64,000 nucleotides of DNA from Micrasema longulum (GCA_022494885.1 JAGVSM010004288.1:1-64000); one strand, 5' to 3'. Counted from the stretch's first letter, positions 12,031 to 23,008 are shown. Translations and numbers: made by a program. Notes: generated by a model not told the origin, from the sequence alone.

Positions 12031-14799
12031 AACCCTTGTTTTACTGTCCTAAAAACATCCGCGCGTTACGGTGCTGTGTAGTCACTATACATGCAAAAAA
12101 TTAGAGATTTTTAATCGTCAAAGTGTAATATTCATCGGCAATTGCTTCAATTATTTATAGCTGAAGTCAAAAGTGATGATATTTTTAATCTAATTGCTAA
12201 AAACATGAAAGTAAAACCACCAATTCATGCTCTCAGTGCGCGCAAACGAACCACCTCCAACGAAAGCCGGGAAGCTACTAACGTGCAGAAATACAAGAAG
12301 CTTTGCTGTTTGCGCGTGTGACGCATAAAAATTGCCTCTCTCGCTCTTAAATATACTCGTATTATCAAGAGTGAGACGTAAAGAGTGTGCGAGACAATTA
12401 TATATTAAGATTACTCTTTTACTACGAACGTAGCATGCGACACATTGGTAAACTTTTTATTGTATTGGTGATATCTCCGATTTTTGATAAAACGCTTTTT
12501 ATGTTTCGAATAAGCATGAATTATTTATTAAAAAAATATTTTTACCGATACGTAAATGTATAACGAAGGATTACCGAAAATCTCAACCCATAATTTTTTA
12601 TATTTATGGAGACATGAAAGTTATGAGATGCAATGTGTACTAGCTACACATCACCGGGAAGGGAGAGTTAAAGTGAATTCCCACTGTCTCAAATGATGTA
12701 AATATTATTAGATAATGACTCATTAGATATTTCACGAGTTTTGTTGATTTATTAACAGGTTGAAATCTAGTGCTCTTTAAAAATAAACGTATAATAATTT
12801 CTAAAGAATAAAAATACGTCTTTTAAAAATAATTCCTGTAGTTCTTTAGTATGCAGAATGCAAAATATTTTTTACATCCATCCATAATTAATTCAGGTCT
12901 GAAAGGGTTGACAGGTTTTTTTAATCTTGAATATTAAAATCGTCAGGTGCCTGACTTTTTTCAAAGTAAATATATTTACATAAATTTATTTTTAGAAATT
13001 AGAAGAAGGTAGAAGAATTTGTGTTTCTATTTGTGTATCGGGGTGAAAACATGGAGAAAGGTATTGAAAGAAGGGGGAGGGCCGAGAAATGAAAGATAAC
13101 TGCGTTAAAATCAATCAAACAAACAAACAACAAATAAACCATCATGCCGTTTCCTCGTAAGTGTAGGCAGAGAAAAAAGAACGCCACGTCATTCTCTTTG
13201 CATACAGATCGCAAGGCTGCGACGAGCATTATAGATATATTATTTTTAATAAGCGGGCGATGCGTAGGTTTAAAAAGCAAAAAAAGAGCCAAAAAGATTT
13301 ACGATGTAAATTTTGATGGATGTTGAAAACGAAGACGCCTGAGAAATACTTAAAGATGTCAAAAGTGCGAATTACATACGTTCACGAGAAGATACAAAAA
13401 TAAAACTGAATCTAGGTATGTATGTAAAGATAGAGAGATTAGCTGTCTATCCTCTTTTTAGATTGTTTAGTTTATATTGTGAGCAAAAATGTATGAAATT
13501 CTTCGTAAAATATGTTTGGATTGTAAAGTTATTTTCGGGAATTTTGAAATGTATGTCAATTGAGAAACTTGACAATATTTGGTCCAAACTAATACAAAAG
13601 CTCTCAATTCCTAAGATGAGCCACAAAACTTTTACAACTTTTAGATTATGCATTCTAGATAGGCTTTGTAAACTTTGCATTGGATTCGAACCATCTTTAT
13701 ATTCTATCGCAAAATTTGCATGCCTTACAGAATATTGAATTAAATTGATGTAAATGTCCTTTTTGATTTCTTTTGTTCCGACTTCTCTAATACTCTGGTC
13801 TGATTTTCGAAAGAACATTGTTTGAAAGAATTGAACATTTCTTCTTCCCACGTGTATAAACTGTCATTTGAATAATTGATTAATGCGCCGAAAACGTGTT
13901 CTTCTGTAAATGAAAGTCAGAAAGTTGTAAATAAATCAAAACAAAAGTCGAAATTCTGACAGTTGTAAAAAATCTTCAAAAACGTGCCAATTTTTTTAAC
14001 AATTCAAAAAATCTCTTCTTGCTTAAGTATTAATTCATGATTGACAGATTTATACTGAGGTAATTATGCACTAGGTAATATTAATTTACAATTCAATTAA
14101 TATTTAAACATAAACGTATTTCCTCGTTTCATTTATCTGTTCATTTTTGTGTAATATTTACTATTCTCCTTAAGTTTTTAAACATGCTGTATCTCTCAAC
14201 TGTTGTGATTCTTGTGATTTGTAAAGAAAATCGTTATTTGAGTAAATAAATGTGGATTTCGTCGGCACTGAAAAGATTGTGATCTTAAATTCAATGACTG
14301 TTGTTATATATTTTGCATGTCACCAGAAGATACCAACTAACGATGTAAGTGATAAAATCTCACTACGACTATTAAAACATAAAAAAATATACGCGATGAT
14401 AACAATTCTTTACAAAAATCTTTTTTTTTGTTTTAAATTCTTTATTAAATTATCTTTTTCCACCTTTCAAAAAAGCGTGTCTAAATTTTTTAAATTTTTT
14501 GGATGAATTTTAAATTTTTTTTTCCATTTATATAAAAAAAAACTAGTTTTTATGAAAATATTCATAACGCAATTTCGACAAAAAACGAGATACGCCTTTT
14601 TGAAAGACAGACGACGTTGTAAAAAATCGTGGGGTTTCCAGAAAAGTTGGTTACTAACATTTCACTAACTGTGACATTTGCACTTTTAAAGATAAAGCTC
14701 GTACCAAACTAACTATTTGAATAAGATCACAAGCACAAAACAATATAATACGATCCCACTTACTGTTTAATGATGCACACACCTGAACACATACTCCCA
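12031..14799. other. AT-rich intergenic DNA; unrecognised 134-codon ORF
   Basis: No recognised gene. The longest open frame is on the minus strand at 13447-13851 (134 codons, no known motif), overlapped antisense by a 106-codon frame at 13418-13738. Both are AT-driven in composition and I would not call either a gene without expression data. At 13280-13370 a short VNFDGC-KRRRLRNT reading resembles RTE LINE ends but is too brief to claim. Confidence 0.35.
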
Positions 14800-14990
14800 C
14801 ACTAATACATATAAACACACATCTACACTTACTCTCATAAAAATACACATAAACGCATCCTTTTGTTGTGAAACAATTTAATAACATATATGATTTTTAT
14901 TTAGAAACTTCGCTGGTCTGTCTTTAAACCGTATTTAAAAAAAGATATTATATCATTGTCGACTGTTTGATTCTTTAAAATAAATAAATA
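14800..14990 (+). repeat. dispersed repeat family J, copy 1
   Basis: Contains CACTTACTCTCATA, GATTTTTATTTAGAAACTTC and GCTGGTCTGTCTTTAAAC, closed by an AAATAAATAAATAAATT tail. The same series occurs in reverse at 62955-63145. The simple AAAT tail suggests a retroposon 3' UTR. Confidence 0.55.
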
Positions 14991-15205
14991 AATAAATTAT
15001 AAAACATTATTTCTTGCATTTATAAAACACGATTTTTAAACAAAGATTATCTGAACCATGATTCATTCATATTCTTTATTTTTTTTAGTTACCAACTTGT
15101 GATAGAAACACGACGAAATGTAGGATCCTAAATTGGCAAATAAATGCCCGCTGGCTTCACATGATCAGATTGTAAAAACTTCACGTTTCCAAATAACTAA
15201 TGAGT

Positions 15206-15402
15206 TATAAAAAGTATTAGGTTTTTATGGGCCTTGCTGATAAACCTGGTATAAAGTTACGGCAAGGCATAGTGGTAGAATAAGGATGGGAATACTATCT
15301 CTATTTTACTACTGTAATAAGGATGATATTCCCATCCGTATTATACCACTATGCTTAGGCGTAACTTAAAATCAAGTTTATAAGTAAAGCCCATCGTAAT
15401 AC
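15206..15402. mobile_element. foldback element, ~195 bp
   Basis: Imperfect inverted repeat. The outer blocks are GTATTAGG/ATGGGCC against GGGCCCATCGTAATAC-like sequence. The inner blocks are AAGTTACGGC (from 15254) and GGCATAGTGGTAGAATAAGG, mirrored by CCACTATGC and GCGTAACTT ending at 15367. It has no coding sequence. It is probably a MITE whose target duplication is eroded. Confidence 0.6.
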
Positions 15403-15599
15403 GGTTTTTTTTGTAATTTCACAATATTAAGATGTCTCTAGTTCTAATATTTTTATTTTATTTTGAAAACTAAAAATTGTTATTAAATAATAACAGTAAT
15501 ACAAAATAAATCAAATAAATATTTTGAAAATAAGGGTACAAATTTATATCGTCGTTGCGCCGGGAACACACATTACTTTACACACTTGCAAACTTCTGA

Positions 15600-16050
15600 T
15601 CGAACAATAAGGAGAGATCTCAGCAAAATGTCCAAGCGAGGTTTTCCCAGAGCATGAATTATACCATACAACTTTAGCTCAGAGACATCTCTCATTTATC
15701 GCACAGAGAGTGTTCAATATTTCGAAGAGCGTATTAAGATCTCAAGGACAAAACAAAATTTCAAGAGAGGGGTTAAGGACTAGATTTTCCTTAGTAGGAG
15801 GGATTTGAGTAAGAAATTCCTTGATGGTTTTCCGAATGTTTGAGTTTGATGTTTACCATATTTATGTGCCATATATTTGTTTGTTTAAAAAAAAAAAATT
15901 GTGTTTCTGATCATATATTAGTGGTGATTTACTCATACTGTGTCGACTAATTGTTCGTCCCAATTCAACACAGAACTTTTAGTCCCATGGAGTTGGGACT
16001 TATGTCTCAAATAATGTGCGATAAACTAATGTATGTAAATAAATAAGTAT
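15600..16050 (+). pseudogene. LINE 3' end, family E copy 2
   Basis: The final part of a LINE ORF is visible as FKRGVKDWIFLS-like and RDLSKKFLDGFPN readings around 15750-15840. It is followed by a 3' UTR with CCCATGGAGTTGGGACTTAT and an end GTATGTAAATAAATAAG. It matches 430-770 in reverse orientation over most of its length. Upstream readings (AQRHLSFIAQRV) are poorly preserved and interrupted. The reverse-transcriptase catalytic region is absent. Confidence 0.55.
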
Positions 16051-17285
16051 CCGTTAAACGACCGTTAAAAAAAAGAATATTATTTAAAAAATATACGCAT
16101 TAATTATGGTTTTTAAAAAAAAAAAATATAGCAAAGAGGAAGAATACATAATTTTATTTTGAAAATATATTTTAGTTTATTTTGTTGAAACAAAGTTGTG
16201 TAATTTGATGAGAAATGAAAAATACTTTTTAAACAGAAAAATTAGTTGACAGATATTGCAGACGCTACGAAGATATTTAAAATACATGATATTATAAAAA
16301 TCAACTATAATAATTGAAAATCTTGCATGGTTATGGGCCCTTAAGTGAACGCATGTTAATAAGTTCTTGGTTACGTTCAGTTTTTATGAAACATGATATT
16401 AAAAATAAAAAGTTTTTGGATAGCGATGATTTTATTTCCCTGATAACCAATAACAATTAAAAAATATTTTACCACAAAATTTATGTTATTATTGTATTAA
16501 AAACTTTCGTTATTTACACGAGTTTCTATTGTACGCGACATGAATTATAATTAGCTAGTTAAATATACAATTATGCATTTCCTTAATAAATACAAACACA
16601 CCTCATTTTGGCGTGGCAATATGATTCATTACTTGCTACCTTTTGTCAACTACATTGATAGGGGTACTCCTTTAAGAAGCAGTGAAAAGCAAATGTCCGA
16701 TTTCCATTCATTAGCATAAATTCCTCTCCCTGTTGGCACAAAATGTGACTAGAGACTTCCCGGTAGGGTTTTAAAGCTTTTATAAACGTAGCTCGATGGC
16801 CGAATTTAAAATATCGCATCTATTCCTATTGCTTATTTCTTTTTTTAAAGCATTTTTTCTTATTTTATTAAAGCAGGTAAACATGAACAAAAAATATAAG
16901 AGGAGAAATAATGAAACCCACGAAACCGCGAAACAGGCTTGTCAGCAGGTTCTTATTTTTTTTTTTTAATTATGTAAATTTAAAAAGTAATAAACACATT
17001 ATTAAGAACTAAAAACATACGTATTTTTACTAAAAAAATATTTACAAAAATTTAAATAGATGACTGTCAGCATAAAATAATAATCAATATAAAGCCTTAT
17101 TACATATTAGCCATTTAATATTTTTTTTTCTTAACTGTTTTGTCAACATTTTCTTTTAATATTTGCTTAGAAATCTAATTGAAAATTTGAGAATAAAGTT
17201 TATATTTGAAGCACTAACTTTGTGGTTTTTCATTATAATCAAATAAATAAAACAACTTTATTTTTAACCACTAATTTTTATTTTT
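16051..17285. other. AT-rich intergenic DNA
   Basis: No gene supported. AACAGGCTTGTCAGCAGGTT near 16930-16950 resembles the 3' end of SINE family B. A less AT-rich block at about 16660-16800 is not recognised. Confidence 0.4.
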
Positions 17286-17326
17286 CACCGACCGGTTTCA
17301 AAGCAAACAAGCTTCTTTGTCAAGGT
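17286..17326 (-). ncRNA. Penelope-type hammerhead-like relic
   Basis: Minus strand: CTTGACAAAGAAGC ... TTTGAAACCGGTCGG. The layout (a CUGANGA-like box, a short stem, GAAA, then a stem ending in GUC) follows hammerhead motifs known from Penelope-like elements, but the first box is mutated. Presumably inactive. Confidence 0.3.
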
Positions 17327-17391
17327 TTACGTAACTAATGAATTGATTCCTTTTTATTTTCTTTCTATCATGTTCTCTAAATACTACACGT

Positions 17392-17815
17392 GGACCCAAT
17401 AAATCAAGTGGTTTTTTCTTACACGGGTGGTAATTTGATATCATTATTTTCGAAGTAAGCCAGGAGAGGACTAAAAGAAATATGGTTTATTTGGTTATTA
17501 ATTATTGTTTTCTTATTATGAATCGCTTTTTTAATTTCTAAGATTTCAAAGTTGTCTAATTTCAAATCATCTGATAGAAAATAATCATAACTTCAATAAA
17601 AACACTGGATTAAAAGTACTTCATGTTGAAAATAAAATATTAAAATTAGACAACTTAGAAATCTTAGAAATTTAAAAAGCGATTCATAATAAGAAAACAA
17701 TAATTAATAACCAAATAAACAATATTTATTTTAGTCCTCTCCTGGCTTACTTCGAAAATAATGATATCAAATTACCACCCGTGTAAGAGAAAAACACAAT
17801 TGATTTATTGGGTCC
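17392..17815. mobile_element. long foldback element, ~170-bp arms
   Basis: The left arm (17392-17562) starts GGACCCAATAAATCAAGTGG and passes through CACGGGTGGTAATTTGATAT, CCAGGAGAGGACTAAAA and ATTAATTATTGTTTTCTTAT. The right arm (17642-17815) repeats these blocks inverted and ends TTATTGGGTCC. The loop is about 80 bp. Arm divergence is low, so insertion or gene conversion was recent relative to its surroundings. There is no ORF. Confidence 0.85.
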
Positions 17816-17929
17816 GCTGATTTATTTACACATACACTTATTTATATTTTAATATATCTTTAGCTTTTTTCATCTTTATTTTTTATAGAAAATGTTGTTA
17901 CTTTAATTTAAAAAATATTTTTATTTTAT

Positions 17930-18012
17930 TGGTTGCTTGGAAGAAATTTCCATTTTGCAATAAACCCGCGTATGTACAGTTAAATTATGTACAAAAAGTC
18001 AATTAAAAAAAA
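17930..18012 (+). repeat. family D retroposon tail
   Basis: GGAAGAAATTTCCATTTTGC, then AATAAACCCGCGTATGTACA and a run of A after 18004, as in 5428-5525. Confidence 0.55.
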
Positions 18013-18849
18013 AAAGTACACAAATATTGGTCGCGGCAAAACCTTACATGACACCGAGAACAAACCATAAGATGTTAATTCACATCAAAAGATGATCAGA
18101 CTTTTGGACGCCATTCCAAACCGTAAACCACTGATGAAAAAAAAAATATTTCGCAGTTTGCCTTTTTATTTTTTTTCTTCACGATCGGGAAAACAGGCAT
18201 AAAGCCCACAAGTTCCCAATACAGAAGACAAAGTATTTAAACATAGAATTGCAATATAGTATATCAATATGCAACACAATTTAATTTTTAATTTTAATTT
18301 TAACTTTAAATTTCAACTCCTAATTTTTACTTATTCATATGTACATCTACTACCTGCATCTAATTAATTATTGTTGGTTGTGAATTTTTACTAAGAAATA
18401 TAAATGTTCATGGAAGCAGAGAGAGAGTGGAGGAAAGTACAGTTGGAGCTTTACAATGTCTTCTCCCTTTTATGTACTTTTTATTTAATATTTATATTTT
18501 TATATGTATATATTTTTTAAGAATTTAATATTTTTTTTCCCTCTCTTCCTGCATTCACAATAAATGAATGTGAAATCTGTAATTGGTCTTACTTTTTTAT
18601 TGTTCTTTTGTACCTTGTATTTATATAAAGACTATGATTTCCTTAATAAATAAATAGACACAGATATTTAGGAAGAAAGGTTTGTTATTAATCACATATT
18701 TCACTTGCATCCAAATATCTTCTGCATTGCTTTCCCAGGTTGACATCCTAGGAGATTAAATTTTTTATCAGTAGCCTTATCGGATATTATCAAAAGCAGA
18801 GAATAAATGACCTTTTGAACTGTTCATGAATAACCATCAGTATCTTATG
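18013..18849. other. AT-rich DNA with a retroposon-like tail
   Basis: No gene. A stretch from about 18400 ends TTCCTTAATAAATAAATAG near 18656 and looks like a LINE 3' UTR, without coding sequence. Confidence 0.35.
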
Positions 18850-18940
18850 ATATTGCCTTGTAGATAAATGCGCTAACCACTACACCACATGGAGTATTGT
18901 GTATCTGTTTTCAGCATAAATTAATACTGAAAACAGATAC
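18850..18940 (-). repeat. tRNA-like A box and perfect 14-bp-arm hairpin
   Basis: The minus strand gives GTGGTGTAGTGGTTAGCGCA, an A-box-type SINE head, but no B box. Immediately beside it, GTATCTGTTTTCAG (18901-18914) is perfectly inverted at 18927-18940. Confidence 0.45.
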
Positions 18941-19399
18941 TATTGATAATATGTTTATTAATGCTTTGATTTTTCTACTGTTAAAAGCATCTCACATCAC
19001 TTAAGACTTAAGTAATGCATGTTTCTGTGAAACATTTTGCTCTTGTTAATATTCTAATATTGTAAGTGTAGTCTACACTTCAAAGCTCTTAAAGCCACTT
19101 TGTACGGAAAATGTTACCAATATACACTATAATGTAATTATTATGGTGTGGTAATAGATCCAGTTAACGAAGTTTTTACTCTTTGAAATCACCAAAGACG
19201 ATATTTAGAATTTTATAACTGTATTACTCGTATTTACGCTTATCAATACATTTTTTGTACGTCACTGTATTTGTATTTCTTACTCTTTTTGGCAAAATCA
19301 TATCCTCAAGACCAGGGAGTCCTGGTGCCAACCCTTATATTTGCAAGCAAAGTATAAAGTATATTATTTATTGTTTCAGCTTTTACTTTGTGGAAAAAC

Positions 19400-19598
19400 A
19401 TTTTGAATTTATTTAAAATAAAACACTTTGTAAACTTACCACAAAAGAGTTCAATACATAATAACACGACTAGTTTTGGGTAGTCAGTATTACCCTGAGG
19501 ATGGGTTATACTGATTACCCAAAACCAGTCGTGTTATAATGTATTAAACTCTCGTGTGGTAAATTTACAAAATGTTTTATTTGAAATAAATTCGAAGT
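19400..19598. repeat. ~97-bp-arm inverted repeat of Penelope-like termini
   Basis: The left arm runs from TTTTGAATTTATTTAAAAT through ACACGACTAGTTTTGGGTAG to ATTACCC at 19494. The right arm starts GGGTTATACTGATTACCC at 19503 and mirrors it out to about 19598, with only TGAGGAT-type sequence between. The centre contains CTGAGGATGG ... ACCAGTCGTG, a Penelope-like element terminus (see 19495-19532). This looks like two truncated Penelope ends joined in inverted orientation. Confidence 0.75.
19495..19532 (+). ncRNA. Penelope-type hammerhead-like motif
   Basis: CTGAGGA fits the CUGANGA box. A 7-bp stem (GGGTTAT/ATTACCC region) and AAAACCAGTC follow, where GAAA followed by a stem and GUC is expected. 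The G of GAAA appears mutated to A, so cleavage activity is doubtful. Confidence 0.4.
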
Positions 19599-19769
19599 AT
19601 GAAGTTATAAGAAATATTAAAAGTCGGCTGAATGCTGTCAAAATGCGATCTCTTAGGAGTACGTGTGGTAAAACTATATGCGATAGGTGTAAAAATGTTG
19701 ACATCCGTGCATTATATTTACAAGTATTATCGACGAAATAAAGAAAGGAGTTCTGCCTTGGTTTGCCCA

Positions 19770-20190
19770 TGTAGAGTGAATAGACGGCGGAAGAACGGCT
19801 TAAAATATTAACGGTGCGAATTTTGATAGATGCAGAAAACGAGCAATGCCGAGAAAGACATGGCTTGACCAAATTCATCAAATACTTGGAGATCGACATG
19901 TAAACGCAGTCTCTGTTGCGTAAATGCTAAGAAACTTGACTCACGCGCGGAAGGTTCCAAGTTCGATTTCTGGTAAAAACGAAAAAATAAAAAAAATGTG
20001 GCTTTTCTCAAGTTTGAGTATGCTAAGCTGTAATTTATCACTGTAATTGGGCCCCTTGGCCTGTTGTGGTGCAAAAAAAAGTAGGAATAAACTGCTTGCA
20101 TGGATGAGATGTATGAATGTAGAGGAAACAAGTTATTTATGCGAAGACAGTGAAATGGCGTTCTATACTCTCTGTTTACCGCTACGAGGA
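19770..20190 (+). pseudogene. RTE-like LINE C-terminus, decayed
   Basis: Readings KRAMPRKTWLDQIHQILGD (about 19840-19900) and, after a non-matching stretch of about 180 bp, DEMYECRGN/SYLCEDSEMAFYTL match the RPRKTWLDQI ... CMNVEEAR ... RSVVSAYP ending of RTE-type reverse transcriptases. At least two frameshifts are present. The stretch between the two blocks suggests an insertion or strong decay. Confidence 0.5.
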
Positions 20191-20568
20191 AGCGGAGTAA
20201 TTGTTTGTTTCAATTAAATCTCGTACACAAATATTTTTTAGAGCGCGGATTCTAATTTTAATTTTTGGTTTAATTGTTGACATTTTTGAAAATTTATTTG
20301 TGTATTTTAATTTATTAATTTTTCACGCCCATAAGGATATTAAAAACATAAATTAATATAAAACATGAGTATATAAACAGCATAAAATTAAAAAAAAATA
20401 CAATATTAAGAAATAAAAGTTAGAACAGTGTTTAGAAACATAGTTGGTATAAAAAAAAGATGAGTGTAAAACACCCGTCTAGAATTCTGGTTCTATTTCA
20501 AACACTGGACAGTATTCTTCATTGGCCCGGACACAAAAATTTATGTATTTGTAAAAAAATACTTGTTC

Positions 20569-20812
20569 GGCCTCGTGGTGTAATGGTCAGCGCGTTCGCC
20601 TACCATGCAAGAGGTCTCAGGTTCGATTCCCGACATAGTTGGTATGAAATATTAATTTAAAAAAGTGTTTTCACATTAGAATATTTCATAGTCCCTAGAC
20701 TGGCACCTGAAGCGGAAGACTGATCATCTTACCTTTGTGTGGCAAAAATGATCAAGATACGCTGCGATTAGTGCACCAATGCAGTACTCTATGGAAGGAA
20801 ATAATGATGATA
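20569..20812 (+). mobile_element. SINE family A, near full length
   Basis: tRNA-derived head: GGCCTCGTGGTGTAATGGTC (A box) and AGGTTCGATTCCCGAC (intact B box). The body has CATAGTCCCTAGACTGGCAC, CTGATCATCTTACC, GATCAAGATACGCTGCGATT and a tail ATAATGATGATAAAA. RNA polymerase III promoter boxes are intact. At least five other copies occur: 40249-40505, 43984-44205, 50499-50705, 56938-57185 and 59092-59232. Confidence 0.85.
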
Positions 20813-20918
20813 AAAAAAATACTTTTATAAAATGCAATAACCACTTTTAACAAAAAACTAAATAAAAACAAAAACAAATACACAACAATTATTGATATTT
20901 ACAAAACTTGCATAAACA

Positions 20919-21065
20919 TCATCATAAAAATTTCCCCTTCCCGCACCTAGTGGTGTAAAGGGCACTGCATTGTCCGGGCTGATAAATAATATAGTTTCAC
21001 CCTCAGGGGTGAAAAAAAACCAGCACCCCGAACGAGCGTTTTTGACTCAATGGCTACTCTCAGTT
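20919..21065 (-). mobile_element. SINE variant sharing family A 3' end
   Basis: The plus strand begins ATCATCATAAAAATTTCCCC then CCGCACCTAGTGGTGTAAAG, the antisense of the family A 3' end. It continues into TTGACTCAATGGCTACTCTC instead of the family A body. The same alternative 5' part appears at 38384-38530, so this is a separate subfamily. Confidence 0.5.
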
Positions 21066-21094
21066 TAAAATCCTACAAAAGAAAATAGAGTGCA

Positions 21095-21290
21095 GATAAG
21101 TCCACCTCTTTGCGCAGTGGTTGGCGCTTTCACCCACCATTCTTAAGGCCCTGGGTTCCATTCCTGTCAGGACGTAAAATATTGGTTTTAAAGGTAGTTC
21201 TACACTGCAATATAATCAATATGTTCCTGGACTGGGAACTGAAGCGTTACACTGATCACACCACCTTCCATATACACACGAACACGACAA
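21095..21290 (+). mobile_element. SINE family A relative, diverged
   Basis: tRNA-like head CTCTTTGCGCAGTGGTTGGC and B-box-like GGGTTCCATTCC. It then has TTCCTGGACTGGGAACTGAA and ACACTGATCACACCACCTTC, matching the SINE A body. The 3' end is lost. Confidence 0.55.
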
Positions 21291-21742
21291 TTCTTAAAAC
21301 TCGTAATTTTAAAACATTTTGTTATAAAAAAGTGAAAGGGTTTTTCAGCTTTCATAATATTTAAGAGTTTCGTGAAAGTTAGAAAGTATTTTTTTTACAT
21401 TTTGCTTTTTCGACTTCTTGCTTTTTTGACTTGTTGCTTTTTTATCTAGGTGGACGAAAATAGGTATGATAATATTATATTTAGGTCAGGGGGAAGCCTT
21501 ATAGTCTCCCGCGGCTCGTATCCGTATCCAACTGATTTATATTAACTGGCACTCATCTCTCACGCACAGGCTCCCTTATTGGCGCGTGATCAGATGCAGT
21601 GACGTCATTTTTATAACTTGATAAGAGAAGCCTTATGCCGCCAAATAAACTCGATAAAAGCAACTGAGGTTGAGCATTTGCGTTTGCGATGTATTGACAT
21701 TTCGATTGAAATTTGAATTATTTTAAGTAGTATAACGCATAA

Positions 21743-21992
21743 ATTAACATATTACAACAGAGATGAAGAACATTTAAGAAAAGGTAATATAGAAGTCTAG
21801 GCATCTACAGGGCTTATGACCTGTCAATGGCTGGTTTAAGCCCTGTAGATGCCTAGACTTCTATATTACCTTTTCTTAAATGTTCTTCATCTCTGTTGTA
21901 ATATGTTAATATAAACAGCTCCCCAGGGAGTTGAATCCAGTCCTTGTCTACAAAAATTTGGACAAACTCAAAATATTGTTAACGCATAAATG
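21743..21992. repeat. family C copy 3, with perfect 74-bp-arm palindrome
   Basis: The arms 21743-21816 and 21837-21910 are exact reverse complements around a 20-bp loop. Each arm carries the family blocks CTACAGGGCTTA, AGAAGTCTAGGC and AGATGAAGAACATT. The terminal module (AGGGAGTTGAATCCAGTCC ... TTTGGACAAACTCAAAATAT) follows to 21992 on the right only. Perfect arms against diverged neighbours imply a recent inversion-duplication or conversion. Confidence 0.9.
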
Positions 21993-22019
21993 TTTGCTAA
22001 TTTCTTTTTGACGTAGCTC

Positions 22020-22690
22020 CAAACCTATTGTGTATCAAAAGTAATCATGCTTTACAACTAGTTAAAACTGTTGGTGATCTTGGTGTGATTCTAGATAAAA
22101 AACTTACGTATGAAAACCACATTGAAAATATAGTCAACCGGCCATACAGAAACTTAGGTTTTGTTATCCGCAATTGCCAAGTTTTCAATGATATGGTAGT
22201 ATCAAATTGATTTACTTCGCTTACGTTTGCAGTCTCCTTGAATATGCCTCCTCTGTGTGGTCTCCTTAGTATTCCACATACAAGGTAGGGATTTAAAATA
22301 TTCAGCAAACATTTTTGAGACATCTCAATTGGAGATCCAGATTTACGGACCTTAACTATAAAACTTCTTGTCATAAACATAATATACTAAGTCTTGAGGA
22401 TCGTCGTTTAGTATTAAATATGGAGGTTTTACATGATATTCTTAATGGACGTCTTGATAGTCCTGTTCTGGTTTCTGAGTTGGCCCTTAAAGTACCTGGC
22501 TACAGCACCCGTTACACGAACCTATCTCTTTTCCATGTACCTACAATTCTTTCAATTCACCCCAACTATGCACAGAACTCTCCTCTGATTTGCTTGGTGC
22601 GTAATTATAACGTATTTTTCAATAGCATAGATATATTTAACGGCAGTAAACCCACTTTTAAAATAAGAACTAAAAAACTATTATTTAAAC
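22020..22690 (+). pseudogene. Jockey-like LINE reverse-transcriptase C-terminal third
   Basis: Blocks in order: VGDLGVILDKKLTYENHIEN (post-catalytic region), RNLGFVIRNC, then in another frame HNILSLEDRRLVLNMEVLHD, ILNGRLDSPVL and VPGYSTRYTNLS, ending near 22690. These match the thumb/connection region of Jockey-group reverse transcriptases. At least two frameshifts and a stop (22208) separate them. The YXDD-containing catalytic part is missing. A perfect 40-bp palindrome follows immediately, then a Penelope fragment. Confidence 0.7.
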
Positions 22691-22694
22691 AAAA

Positions 22695-22734
22695 ATGTTT
22701 CTTTATAAAAAAAATTTTTTTTATAAAGAAACAT
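22695..22734. repeat. perfect 40-bp palindrome, no loop
   Basis: ATGTTTCTTTATAAAAAAAA (22695-22714) is followed directly by its exact reverse complement. It sits at the junction of the LINE fragment and the Penelope fragment, possibly made by fold-back at a break. Confidence 0.85.
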
Positions 22735-22739
22735 AAACA

Positions 22740-23005
22740 TAGCCAAAGTGCTGAAGAAACATAATATTAGACCAACGTTCGGGACTGCAGGAAAAATAAA
22801 GAACCATTTGTTGAGCCCAAAAGATAAGTATTTGTTGAAAAGTTGCCAAGGATGTGATAAAGTGTACATAGAACAAACAGGGCGCACAGCGAAGAAAAGG
22901 ATTGACGAACACAAAAGAGCGTGTAAACTTGGGCATCCTGACAAATCTGCGATAGCGGAATACTTTATAGACACCGGACATTTTTTTCTACAAAACACTT
23001 AGTTT
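22740..23005 (+). pseudogene. Penelope-like element, GIY-YIG endonuclease remnant
   Basis: The open frame reads VLKKHNIRPTF, then LLSPKDKYLLKS, then CDKVYIEQTGRTAKKRIDEH, then KRACKLGHPDKSAIAEY. This is the C-terminal GIY-YIG nuclease region of Penelope-like reverse transcriptases, which nicks DNA for target-primed reverse transcription. In the family a GVYKI-type strand precedes the CDK-YIGQTGR block. Here LLKS joins CQGCDK directly, so the GIY half is deleted, and YIG has become YIE. The reverse-transcriptase part is absent. A hammerhead-like motif follows at 23009. Inactive. Confidence 0.8.
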
Positions 23006-23008
23006 ACC

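Noticed and set aside
12220..12420. GC-richer block as an exon
   Set aside because: All frames close within a few dozen codons and no paired splice sites were seen. A partial inverted pair (CTCTCTCGCTCTT/AAGAGTGTGCGAGA) suggests a repeat.
13447..13851. 134-codon minus-strand open frame
   Set aside because: No recognisable motif, AT-driven composition, and overlapped by a 106-codon antisense frame. Length is within what AT-rich DNA can give by chance, so not called a gene.
20569..20640. Functional tRNA gene
   Set aside because: A and B boxes are excellent, but the same head is attached to the same non-tRNA body at several sites, so it is a SINE head.
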